Origin: Tupaia tana
Taxonomy: Eukaryota > Chordata > Mammalia > Scandentia > Tupaiidae
Direction: 5' to 3'
Length of the DNA: 64,000 nucleotides
Assembly: GCA_026018925.1 (NCBI GenBank)
Contig: JAKSZU010000009.1
Location: 38,585,194 to 38,649,193 of the forward strand
Below, one piece after another: positions 54,596 to 64,000 of this stretch (position 1 is its first letter; every line of letters starts with the position of its first letter). Position numbers and translations under genes: made by a program. The notes beneath the pieces are model-generated. The model was not told the origin of the DNA and did not search any database. It saw only the letters and a list, made by a program, of their open reading frames with translations.

Positions 54596-54833
54596 TTTGT
54601 TTGTTTGCTATAGCGTATGTGGACTTGCCAGAGAGAGAGGGAAAGTGAGACATCACCTCCCAGGGGAGGATGGCCATACTGCAATCCCTTCTCCTCCATT
54701 CTCCTCTAGAGATTTTGGACATGCATGCACATGCACATGGAGTGACATCCAAGCCACCAGGTCCAGGACTCCAACCATGCCATCAGCTATGTGGGATCCA
54801 GCACTCCTAACCTTCAAGCCACCTACTGGCCCC
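54596..54833 (-). mobile_element. C/L-intermediate SINE
   Basis: The body is L-like (cctcccaggggaggatggcc; ttctcctccattctcctcta) while the head is C-like (tatgtgggatccagcactcc). It links the two subfamilies. It lies about 50 bp from the preceding young copy. Confidence 0.8.
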
Positions 54834-55159
54834 TCTCACTGATCTTTAAAATGTTTATTTGTATTTTTGTTTTCAGACACTATGATGTGTCTTTGTGTAT
54901 ATATCCTTGTATTTATCCTGTTTGGAATCCACTCAGATTCTAGAGTCCATAGATTTATATCTTTTGAGTGTTTCTAAGCTTTTATTCCTTGGCAACTTTT
55001 TCAGTCTTCATGCTTTACGTTCTCCTTACAAGACACTGTTGACCCAATCTCACGTATCAATGATACTGCCACATAATATAGGACAACTTTTATCCTCGCT
55101 AGACACTACACAGTTAAGTGGGAAAATGCTTTAAGGAAATTCATTGCGGGTACTGGGAT
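54834..55159. other. unique sequence, no gene seen
   Basis: Nothing recognised. Confidence 0.45.
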
Positions 55160-55406
55160 CACCATAATGTGTATTTCTTTTTTTTCCAAATGATGGAGAG
55201 TGCATGCACAAGAGCAAGAAAGAAGCACCCATGACAGGATTTTATCAAGTTGCAACTTGCCTTCCCCAGTCCTCCAGCTCCTCAGGATCTTGGGTGCCAG
55301 GGCGTGTACCTGGCATGTTTTCAGGCTGACCCAGGGATACAAGGATGTAGTAGGCCATATGGCTTCTAGCCTTGCAGGGGATCTGTGTTACCCAGTGGCT
55401 GAGCCT
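55160..55406 (-). mobile_element. D-type SINE
   Basis: ccaaatgatggagagtgcat, the body catgacaggattttatcaag, ccttccccagtcctccagct and cctcaggatcttgggtgcca, and a decayed head around ttacccagtggctgagcct. The body shows the best resemblance, among D copies, to 7SL-like CCTCC...CTGGG sequence. Confidence 0.6.
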
Positions 55407-56014
55407 CACTTTTATTTTCCTCTAGACTGTGACTCCTCCCAAAGTCCTACCTGTCTTATTTTCCTTTGAACCCTTCAAACAGCTATTAAGATTATTATTC
55501 CACCTTCATAGTGTTTCATGGCAAGTTGGTTAGTTTGATATTGGCTACTCTAACCAGAAGAAACCAAACACTTCGATATGTAATTTTTAGGAGCTCCCAG
55601 ACATTATTTTTCTTAATCCACTTAAAAAGCTGATAGGCAAAAATTGAATGAAGCAGTCCTTTCACTTATTATCAAGGATACATAGGGCAAGGGAATATGC
55701 CTTGTCCACTTCTCTATCATAACCATAATGTTTACCTCATAGATTAGGGCTTAATGATTATTTGTGGCAAAAATTCATGAATAACCGAGAAAACTGGCAA
55801 GCGTTTTCATTTACTAAGTAGCCTGAGGGAAGTAAGACTGAGAGCTGTGAATGGAATAACACGTATCTTGAAATTTTCATGAATTCTAAATTAGTTATCT
55901 GCTAAATATTTTGTGAAGGAAAATAATGTCATTAAGTGAACCCTACACTGGGAGCCAGATACCTCAGTTTTTCTCTCTATAACCTTAGAAATATCATTTG
56001 ACTCTCCCCCTCCC
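55407..56014. other. unique sequence, no gene seen
   Basis: Nothing recognised. Confidence 0.45.
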
Positions 56015-56259
56015 ACCGAGGGCACATACACTCACCAGAGACAGAGAGAGAGGGGTAGATGGGAAGGGAGATAGCAACCCCTCACACACGTGAGGCATGG
56101 TCACACTGCTATTCCTTCTGCACTGCCTTCTCCTTCTGGAACTTTGGGCATGCATGCACATGTGTTCCATGTGTTTTTCAGGCTACCGGGTTGAGATTCT
56201 AACTGCATAGTCAGCCACGTGGGATCGGGCTCTTTAACCATCAGGCCACAGGCTGACTC
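56015..56259 (-). mobile_element. C-type SINE
   Basis: gagggcacatacactcacca, a purine tract, cacacacgtgaggcatggtc, ggcatgcatgcacatgtgtt and a head cacgtgggatcgggctcttt ending cacaggctgactc. Confidence 0.75.
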
Positions 56260-56538
56260 TACTTGACCACTTTTAAAGGAGGGTATTGGACAGCAAACCA
56301 AAATTCTAACTTTCTGTATGTGTTTCATCATGCTAATAAGAAGAGAATTAGCATTACTTAGATGCCATGGCGACAAAAGGTACACAAATACAAGGATAGG
56401 GACTTTTTCACTTTTACTTTATTCTCAAGGATGGGGTGAGTAGTAATATAATGCATACCTATCATATTGGTACAGACATTTTATGCTTGCAATTCTACCA
56501 CAGTAAACACTGTTAATATCCACAGTGTTCAGGCTTCC

Positions 56539-56540
<2 letters not shown>

Positions 56541-56586
<46 letters not shown>
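56541..56586. repeat. (TA)n microsatellite
   Basis: A pure alternating AT run of about 46 bases. Confidence 0.97.
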
Positions 56587-56589
<3 letters not shown>

Positions 56590-56620
56590 TTTGTGGTTCA
56601 GGATTCAGGAATTTAGTTTT

Positions 56621-56881
56621 TTTTTTTTTTTTTTGGAGAGGTTTTTGCTATAGGGCACATGTGCTCGTCAGAAAGAGAGAGACGGAGAGACAGAAAGCGA
56701 GAAATCACCCCTGGGGGGGATGGGCATGCCGCAATCCCTTCTCCTCCATTCTCCTCTCGGGATCTTGGGCATGCACGTACATGCACCTGGTGTGAGTTTA
56801 AGCCACCAGGTCCAGGACTCAAACCGTGGTCAACTTTCATGGGAGTCCAGCGACATTGCCATTACACTAACTGCTGGTCCC
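56621..56881 (-). mobile_element. young L-type SINE with exact 15-bp TSD
   Basis: Target caggaatttagtttt at 56606-56620 and 56882-56896. A T run, ggagaggtttttgctatagg, acccctggggggga (palindrome slightly altered), catgcacgtacatgcacctg and a head ending ctgctggtccc. Confidence 0.94.
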
Positions 56882-56896
56882 CAGGAATTTAGTTTT

Positions 56897-58357
56897 AAGG
56901 GAAGAAAAAGGGAACACTATATTCAAACAATATTTCCTTTACCTTTGGGACTATTTGCTGAACCTAGGACTGAAAGAAAAGTAAGTACGTAGTGTTAGAG
57001 TTATATCTGAGAATAGTATGGGCTACCAGGCAAAAATAATATTTAACCCTGGCAAATGGAAGAGCCAAAGTTATACTTTACTAGTTTCTAAATTTTAGCA
57101 ATAGTTGGGTCCATTAATGGAACATGTATTTGAAGATGACTGAGCTAAACGTTTTTTGTTTGTTTGTTTTAAAGAATTTCAACAGTAGTGCTAGATGCAC
57201 TAAAAAAGAAACCAATCTTGTTCAAGTCTGAAGCTTAAATAAGGTCAAGGTATCTCTAAACTAGTGGGACACGTTCTTTCAACGTGGAGGGCGCTTTCTT
57301 AACATTTCTATATTCCCAGTGATGTGCTGCTTCTGAGACAAATAAGACATGTCGCCATGGCTTTGGCCCAAAGTATATCATCAATTTGAAATGTAATTGA
57401 ATTTCTGTCATGCTGTTCTGTCTGTGAGGATTAGATAGTTCAAAACATAAAAATCAATGTGCTGTAACTGAAGTTGGGAAAACGTGACACCAACAGTAAG
57501 CAGTAAGACACAAAAACAGTATTTAGTAAATACCTGTCTGTCCCGGACTTCTCCCAGGAATGACTACAATTTGGCAAACATACTGGGAATTTTATTGGGA
57601 TCAACTTTGCTGACATCATATTTTGCCAAACAGACAGAATCTGCCTCTTGGGCACTGGCTGGCCATATACTAGAAGACTATCTCAAGGTGGTGAGAATAT
57701 CAGATTCTTGATTGTCTAAATTATTTTGTTCAAAATGTCCACTCAATTTACTTAAAAAAAAAAAAAACCCTCTTACATGTCACTCATGTCGTGGGCCTGG
57801 TTACTTAAATCCTTTAAGAATGTCAAAATAAATGAAGCATTTAATTTTCCTGTTTGTTTGTGGGTGCTACCAAAGAATAATTATCAATATGAAACGAAAT
57901 ATGGCTTATCAATTTTTTTCCAGAGAAAGAGAAAAACATCCAGTTTCATAAGAAAACAAAAATAGAAACCAAGCTACTCAAAAATAATGAAATGTTTCAA
58001 TGCCTTGTCATTTTGTACTCCATATTTGCAAGCTTGATGCCATTATTTATCTAGTTGCTCACAAATTTGGAATCTACTTCTTCAAATCAATCTCCTTTGA
58101 GCTACTTAGTCTTTTTTTTTTTTAACTATCTATACCAGTCCTTAGGACAAAGAGACTTATTTCTATTTTATGTTATTTTTTAACATGGACTCAATCACTC
58201 AAAAGAAATAAAGCAAAACAAGAGAAAGAGCAAAGCAAAACAAACAAAAAACACCTGGCATTCTTACTATGCCAGCCCTAGCTTCAGAGGTTAGTGTTCT
58301 CTTTTTCTCTCTTGTTTAAAACTCTACACCTTGGTTTAAGCCATTGCAAAGCTAGTC
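56897..58357. other. 1.5-kb repeat-poor interval
   Basis: No element recognised. The part at about 57230-57720 has even composition and some CpGs. Short ORFs of 60-75 codons show no domain. Candidate for conserved noncoding DNA. Confidence 0.45.
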
Positions 58358-58912
58358 CTATCTTAGTTATCTATTTCTGTGTAACAAATTATCCCAAAAC
58401 TTAGAGTTTAAACAATAAATGTTTATTACCTCTAGCTTCTGTGGGTCAGGGATCTGGCTGTGACTGCTAGGTGCCTCTGTCTCAGGGTCTCTGGGAGGCT
58501 ATAACTGAGTGTTGGCCAGGCTGCAATCATCTCCAGGCTTCATGGAGAGAGGATCTGTGTCAAGTTCACTTATGTGGCTGCGGGTGGGCCTTAGGTACTC
58601 ACTGGCTGTGGGTTGGAGATATCAGTGTCTTGTTGGGTGGATCTTCTCATAGTAAGAAAAGTAGTTTTTCCCAGAGCAAAGTTTCGAAAGAGAGAGAAAA
58701 GCAAGAGTGGGCATTCAGGTGGAAACCTGAAGAGTCTTTTTTGTAGCCTGATTTCGGAAGTGAGATCCCATAACATCTGTCATAGAATACTAAAAAGAAG
58801 TGAGTCAATAAGTCCAGCCCACACTCAAGGGGAAGTTATAACACAAGGGTGTGAATGTCAGAAATTGAAGATCATGGGGGATGAAGGGCATTTTAGAATC
58901 TGCCTGCTCTAA
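58358..58912 (-). mobile_element. MaLR-type (MLT1-like) LTR, antisense
   Basis: tatctatttctgtgtaacaa, aaattatcccaaaacttaga, cttctgtgggtcagggatct, gtctcagggtctctgggagg, gtgagatcccataacatctg, agtccagcccacactcaagg and gaatctgcctgctctaac follow one old solitary LTR in order over its whole length. Non-coding; the ORFs across it are chance. Confidence 0.6.
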
Positions 58913-58934
58913 CTCCCCTCCAATGAGGATGACC

Positions 58935-59095
58935 CATCCTTCCACCCTGGGCCTTTACAAATGCTTCAGCCCTCAGCTTAGACTACTCTTCCCTTCTGAA
59001 AGCTTTCTCAGCTTTATTGGGTATTATTTTTGCCTCTTCAGAGCACCAGTACAATTTATGGTTAGTACTCATCTAAGCACTTAGTATGTATTACC
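58935..59095 (+). mobile_element. possible L2 fragment
   Basis: caccctgggcctttacaaat, actactcttcccttctgaaa and the following text resemble the L2 part that reads GGGCCTTTGCAC...GGAATGCTCTTCCC. Weak match by eye. Confidence 0.4.
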
Positions 59096-60181
59096 CGGAA
59101 TTATAGATATTCTTTCGAAATGCTGTAAAGATCTGAGAAGAACACTGAACTGGAATTCAATAATTTCTAAACTGTCACTAATGCAGCACTCTGGAACTCT
59201 TCCAATAAATCCAGAGAGCAGACTGTATTCATCTCAGTACAACGACGAACACAATCTAAGTTAGAGAAGACAGCAATTTTAAAGAAGATACACGACCTTC
59301 TCAGAAACTGCACCGTAATCTGTCACTTTAAACTCTAGGCACTTTAACTGTTCTGAGGTATGATAAAATAGTACAAGAGATGAATTCTCTCTTTTGAGAA
59401 TAGAAGATGTACTCTCTCTCAAAAAGAGGCCGTGACCTAAATCCAGACCATCCTGACTGCAGGCTTGTGAGCTTCCAAATGCTTGGAGACATTGCGAGTT
59501 TAGAGCATTTACTCTTGAAAGCCTGGGTGCTCACACGAGTGAAAAATGAAAGCCACTAAAGTAGCTTGTTTTGGAAGGAAGACTATGCTCTTCGATCTTT
59601 TTGATGCTTTGCAGCATCAAACTCAAGAGTCACAGAATTAATATCCATTCTGCATAGATACTACCTCCCTTCACACTCTACTGTTTCTTTTCGGGCTGCA
59701 TATACTTCTGTTCCATCTGAATAAACCTGTTCAGAATTTTGAACTTGGACTACGGAAATATTAAAGGTTCTGGAGTTAAGTAGAAGAAAGGAGGTCATCC
59801 AAGAGGCCTGTGAGGGCCATGTTTCTCACACATGCGCATTTATACACATGCATTTTCAGTAAATCTTCTTAGCATTTGAGAAAATAGCTATTGTCATATT
59901 TTCTACAAAAATCTTCGACCTAGCAACCAGAATAAAGTAAGCAATATTAATGTACTTTTAAATATAGTGAGGTAAGAGAATATGCCTTAGAATATGCACA
60001 TTCTTAGTGAATATGTTTGTATAATAACAGTTCTCCAAAAGAACTGTGGGGAATAGGAATAGTGGGATATAAGATATCCCTGAAGTTAAGCCTGACAAAA
60101 TCCAAGACAAAGTATAACTCATCATGTATTACCCTGACTTAAATTGGCCCTAGAAGGTCTCTGTACTTGGGTGTTTAAAAA
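59096..60181. other. unique sequence, no gene seen
   Basis: 59100-59720 is complex, non-repetitive and contains several CpGs (acaacgacgaac; acacgaccttctc). No coding frame of interest. Candidate conserved element. Confidence 0.45.
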
Positions 60182-60191
60182 TGGCCCAAAG

Positions 60192-60466
60192 GGGACCAGC
60201 AGTTGGTGTAATGGCTATGTTGTTGGACTCCCATGTAGTAGAATGCGGTTCGAGTCCCTGACCCGGTGGCTTAAACTCATGCTGGGCGCATGTGCGTGCG
60301 TGCCCAAGCCTGAGAAGAGAATGGAAGAGAAGGGATTGCGGTGTGGCCATCCCCCCGGGGAGGTTATTTCTTTTTTTCTGTCTCTCTGTCTCGCTCAGTC
60401 TTTCTGCGAGCACATGCACCCTATAGCAAAAAACTCTCAAAAACAAAAAAGAAAAGAAAAAGAAGG
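60192..60466 (+). mobile_element. young L-type SINE with TSD
   Basis: gggaccagcagttggtgtaa, gcatgtgcgtgcgtgcccaa, catccccccggggaggttat and catgcaccctatagcaaaaa, then an A-rich tail. Target tggcccaaag (60182-60191) against tgggccaaag (60467-60476). Confidence 0.9.
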
Positions 60467-60476
60467 TGGGCCAAAG

Positions 60477-61657
60477 TTTTCTCTGTAGGCAGTGAACTGC
60501 AACCTAGCTGAATGTACAAGCAAGTTGTAACCTACCCTAATATCTACCCTGGTAACCTAGCAACCGAACCTCAGCGAATTAGAGGCTGAAAGCTGCTAAA
60601 ACATGACCACATAAGGCAAATGCCAACTGCAGCCATTCAGGTAGGTTTTGCATGTCACTTCCTTGGTTCCTATCACTTTCTTTTCTCGGGTTATAAATTT
60701 AGGCTGCACATATGGTGGGGTGGAGCATTCTAAACCAACTTGGGTCATGAACGCTGTCAGGTTCTGAAACCCATCTTTTGGTGAGTAAAATTCTACAGAT
60801 GTAACTAGTCTCAGATTTTTCCTTTTATCACCTGTGTAGGATATTGTTTGCATGTCAGTCAGGTCATTGCACTCCTCTACTATCTGAGGAGCCCTGTTTC
60901 CCTCAAAGTGAAGACAATTTTTTTATATATTAGAGACCAGCAGCACTAGGGCTTCTAGGTTGAAAACTGCCTTAGAAGTGCCACCAAGTACTGATTAACC
61001 TAAAGGGCTAACAAATTTAACAAAAGGAATAGCAGCAAATGAATATTATTTAACCACACATCTGACTAATATTCCACATGGCTTAACATAGAAAGACAAT
61101 TTTTATTCTAGAAAATACATCTTCACACTTCGTTCATATAAAGCATTTCTGTTACTCAAATTGCCTTCATGTATTTATCTCATTTTATCCATAGCTCTTT
61201 GTTGTTAAATGACTAAATTAAAAAATGATTTTCTATTTAAAAAATCATATTCATTTTGATAATAATGGATGTGTGCATGTCAAGCAGAATTTGTTTTAAA
61301 TAATACACAGAAACATATACAAACGAAAACTAACATAGGAGCATCCACAATAATTGAGTATGCTCTGCAGAGAAGCTCTGAGTTAAAATCCACAAAGCAA
61401 AATTTGCTGCTGCTTATAAAAAATAACTCCTCTCCCTGCCTCCAGTTTCTTACTGTTATAACAATGTCAACACACCGAACTCAAAATTTTTTGCACCTGA
61501 GTGGCAGACCTCATAGTTTCCTATGGTTCATCCTCTATTTACCCAGTTCGCTCTGCTTTCTCCATTTCTGCCAGACATAAAAACATTTAAAATCCAGTTC
61601 GAACACCTTTCGAAGCAGCTTTTAATCATTTATTTAGTTGAAAGCAACGTCTACCCA
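60477..61657. other. unique sequence, no gene seen
   Basis: No repeat or gene recognised over nearly 1.2 kb. Confidence 0.45.
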
Positions 61658-61930
61658 GGGACCAGCAGTTAGCGTAATGGCTATGTCGCTGGACTCCCAC
61701 GTAGTCGACTGCGGTTTGCGTCCTGGACCCGGTGGCTTAAAACTCACACCGGGCGCGTGTGCGTGCGTGCCCAGGATCCCGAGAGGAGAATGGAGGAGAA
61801 AGAGACTGTGGCGTGGCCATCCCCCCTGGGGGGTGATTTCTCGCTTTCTGTCTCTAATGTCTCTCTCTGTCTGGCGAGCGCACGTGCCCTATAGCGAAAA
61901 TCTCTCCAAAAAAAAAAAAAAAAAAAAAAG
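61658..61930 (+). mobile_element. young L-type SINE
   Basis: gggaccagcagttagcgtaa, gcgcgtgtgcgtgcgtgccc, catcccccctggggggtgat and gcgcacgtgccctatagcga, then an A tail of over 20. Very CpG-rich. No clear target duplicate; the right side is a (GT)n/G-run and a MITE. Confidence 0.93.
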
Positions 61931-61956
61931 AAATACTGTGTGTGTGTGTGGGGGGG

Positions 61957-62079
61957 GGTCTTCAAAAAGTTCATGCCAAATACATATTATGAAAAAACCA
62001 TGCGTTAATTTCAAAATTATTTTGCACCAAAATTAACTTGTATAGCAGTTCTATTTTCCAACAAACTTTTGAAATCCCT
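61957..62079. mobile_element. MITE, GACTTCAA family
   Basis: gggtcttcaaaaagttcatg at the left; the reverse complement of the right end reads gggatttcaaaagtttgttg. The core ttttgcaccaaaattaactt matches 8285-8394. It directly follows a G9 run. Confidence 0.68.
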
Positions 62080-62095
62080 TTATGTGTATATATAC

Positions 62096-62098
<3 letters not shown>

Positions 62099-62134
<36 letters not shown>
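62099..62134. repeat. (GT)n microsatellite
   Basis: An uninterrupted GT run of about 36 bases after a short TATATACATA stretch. Confidence 0.97.
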
Positions 62135-62136
<2 letters not shown>

Positions 62137-62246
62137 TGTTCCTCTACTGTACTCCACCAAGTAAGCTTCCTTAGGGGAAGATGTGTGTGTCATGCATCTT
62201 TTTGTTTTCTTTGTAATCTCTGCCACACAACTAACCATAGAACAAT

Positions 62247-62495
62247 TTTTTTTAGGTGTTTGTCATAGGGCATGTGTGCTCACCTGAGAGAGACACAGAG
62301 AGAGAGAGAGAAAGAATTCACCTCTGAGAGAGGATGGCCATGTTGCAGTATCTTCTCTTCCATTCTCTTATTAGGATTTTGGACATGCACATGCATGCAC
62401 CTGGAGTGATTTTGAAGCCACTGGGTCTGGGACTAGAATCACAGTTGACTATATGGGAGCCCAGGACCTTAACTCCCATGCCACCTGCCAGCCCC
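62247..62495 (-). mobile_element. C/L-intermediate SINE
   Basis: taggtgtttgtcatagggca, a purine tract, cacctctgagagaggatggc, ggacatgcacatgcatgcac and a head ending ccacctgccagcccc. Confidence 0.82.
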
Positions 62496-62563
62496 TAGAA
62501 TAGATTTTTAACTTTCATATGAACAATGTTCAAATGCATGGATGATACAAATAATAGTGCCTT

Positions 62564-62735
62564 GAGGCCAGTAGGTGGCATGGTGGTTAAGGGCGCTGGA
62601 CTCCCACATGGCCTACAGAGTTCGAGTCCCAGATCTGGCAGCTTGTTTTCTCTCTCTTTTATTCTCTCTCTCTTGCTATGTCCTTCTCCGGTCAAAAACT
62701 TAAAAATAAATAAAAGAATTCCTTAAAAAAAAAAA
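62564..62735 (+). mobile_element. S-type SINE with exact 17-bp TSD
   Basis: Target acaaataatagtgcctt at 62547-62563 and 62736-62752. gaggccagtaggtggcatgg, gagttcgagtcccagatctg (B box intact), gcagcttgttttctctctct, and a 3' end ccggtcaaaaacttaaaaat with an A tail. It shows the S form itself moved recently. Confidence 0.95.
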
Positions 62736-62910
62736 AACAAATAATAGTGCCTTATAATGCAAAAAGAACTCATAATTAAAAAAAACTTGGACACACATTC
62801 TATGAAGAAAATCCCCAAAAGCGTAAGCTTAGAATATAAAGCCTAAAAGGCTTTGGTGTTTCCCAAGTAAATACTCTGTAGGTGTATTTTCTATCAAAAA
62901 TAGCCAGATA

Positions 62911-63111
62911 AGAGCCAGTCCTGTAATCTAGTGGATAAGGGAAGCCAGATCCCACATGGCTGACTGCAGTTCAAGTCCCAGTTTGGTAGTTTGAGAAACA
63001 TGCCGGGTGTATTCCTGTGCATCCCCCAAATTCCTACATGGTAGAGAAATGGAGAAGGAATCTTTGTGCCTCTGTGGCAAGTTCATATACCCTCCATATA
63101 AATAAATAACT
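62911..63111 (+). mobile_element. C-type SINE, sense
   Basis: agagccagtcctgtaatcta, cagatcccacatggctgact, gcagttcaagtcccagtttg, aaacatgccgggtgtattcc and a tail at tccatataaataaataac. The TC-rich tract is mostly lost. Confidence 0.7.
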
Positions 63112-63169
63112 ATATCAGACAGTGTCAAAACATAATATTCATGAACTTACTGAGTATTAGGATTTTCAG

Positions 63170-63251
63170 ATTAAGCTCTCTTATTTTCCAACTGTAGAGC
63201 ATCAGGTCCCAAACAGAAAAGTCACTGGCTCAGGGTCACAAAGCTAGTTGA
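63170..63251 (-). mobile_element. MIR fragment, antisense
   Basis: aaacagaaaagtcactggct and cagggtcacaaagctagttg match the antisense MIR consensus. It is cut by the L1 that follows. Confidence 0.5.
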
Positions 63252-63538
63252 TAAAGATAGACTGAAAGACTGGAGGACATAAAAACATTGAATATAGTGA
63301 TGGACACTGGAGATAGTGTAGAACGAGGGTGAGAGAGGAGGGGAGTGTAGGGAAGATAATTAGGGAGAAAAAATAGAGAGGTAAGACATAGATAAATGGT
63401 TTATTACCTGTTGATGATGAGTATAATATTCTCAACTGGACTGGTCTGAGGTATATTTCATGTTGGGTAAATTCTCTATACAAACTAAATGATGTATAGC
63501 AATTGAATGTATAAAAAATAATAATAAACTTTTAAAAA
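63252..63538 (+). mobile_element. 5'-truncated L1 3' UTR
   Basis: ggtttattacctgttgatga, ctcaactggactggtctgag and aactaaatgatgtatagcaa run closely parallel to the 3' UTR of the long L1 at 33960-34256. Ends in ATAATAATAAA. Same subfamily, a short insertion. Confidence 0.85.
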
Positions 63539-64000
63539 AGAGTAACAAATGGACAAAGTAGGCAACCAAAAATGTTGGTTTACATCCCTACTTAAAAAAG
63601 AAAAAATCCAGAGAGAGAATCCTGAGTTGCTGATACTGAAATCAGTGCTCTCAAAGTAGCCTCCACTGCCTTCCTCAGAAGTTGAGGTAGATCTAGGCTG
63701 ACACTTCCCTACACATAATATTGATAGCCCCTGTTACTGAAAACTGAAGACTGGAATATTTATTGCTGGAGACATTAATCAAAGGGGAATAAATGATATG
63801 AAAAGAGATTTGTACATTAATCCATGGATTAGCACCTGTCATGTTTACGTAGACAATTGGAAAGAAATCTAAATCTACAAAATCTATTTTCTTCAAACTA
63901 TTTCACGCTGGAATAAAAAGGGATGATGTAGGATCTGAAGTGCTATGAACGTATATTGATAAATTGGGACTCGTTCTGCATGGATATTGTTGCCTGAAAT
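63539..64000. other. unique sequence, no gene seen
   Basis: Nothing recognised up to the window edge. Confidence 0.45.

Noticed and set aside
61938-61960. GT repeat followed by a G9 run, considered as a G-quadruplex
   Set aside because: There is only one G run, so there are not enough G tracts for a quadruplex.

Overview
The window is AT-rich eutherian nuclear DNA with no gene I can support. There is no rRNA or CRISPR array, no functional tRNA, and no reading frame with a recognisable cellular product. All the longer ORFs are short and isolated, and most are translations of repeats. A mammal is indicated by MIR and L2 fossils, MaLR-type LTRs, old L1/HAL1-like LINEs and a remnant of endogenous-retrovirus pol. 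Two fragments (37240-37515 and 43385-43495) look 7SL RNA-derived. As 7SL SINEs are known only from Euarchontoglires, I infer that clade. There are no Alu dimers and no B1/B2/ID sets, so an ape, monkey or mouse-like rodent is unlikely. Colugo is my leading guess and tree shrew second, both at low confidence.

The window is dominated by one tRNA-derived SINE superfamily, about 67 copies or roughly one per kb. I use working names. L is about 260 bp: a tRNA-like head with A and B boxes, a GTGCGTGC stretch, a body with a C6/G6 palindrome, a TC-rich part, an end near CCCTATAGCAAAA, then an A tail. 'Young' L copies keep many CpGs and 'old' ones have lost them. S is about 170 bp and is L without the middle. 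C is an older form, with a head reading GGATCCCAC in sense and often a CA microsatellite. D is the oldest and most diverged form, with an ACAGG-rich body. Many L and S copies have clear target-site duplications (TSDs), so the family was active fairly recently through L1-type retrotransposition.

Layout: 1-9.6 kb holds SINEs, a MIR, and an L2 end broken by two MITEs. 9.65-13.4 kb is an antisense LINE. 14-20 kb is repeat-poor apart from a few SINEs. 21.4-23.1 kb has a MaLR LTR and a retroviral pol remnant. 23.7-27.8 kb is SINE-rich and includes a dimeric SINE. 28.4-34.3 kb is a long, broken sense L1. 34.3-37.9 kb is an antisense LINE riddled with stacked SINEs. 38-46.6 kb is SINE-rich with MIR and mariner-type MITE copies. 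46.6-50 kb is mostly unique apart from one short L1. 50.4-53.7 kb is an antisense LINE. 53.7-57 kb holds SINEs. 57-61.6 kb is mostly unique plus an LTR. The rest is SINEs, a MITE and a short L1.

I see no multi-gene system. The biological story is the history of the SINE family and the order of nested insertions. Several unique, non-repetitive stretches could be conserved noncoding elements, but that needs alignment.
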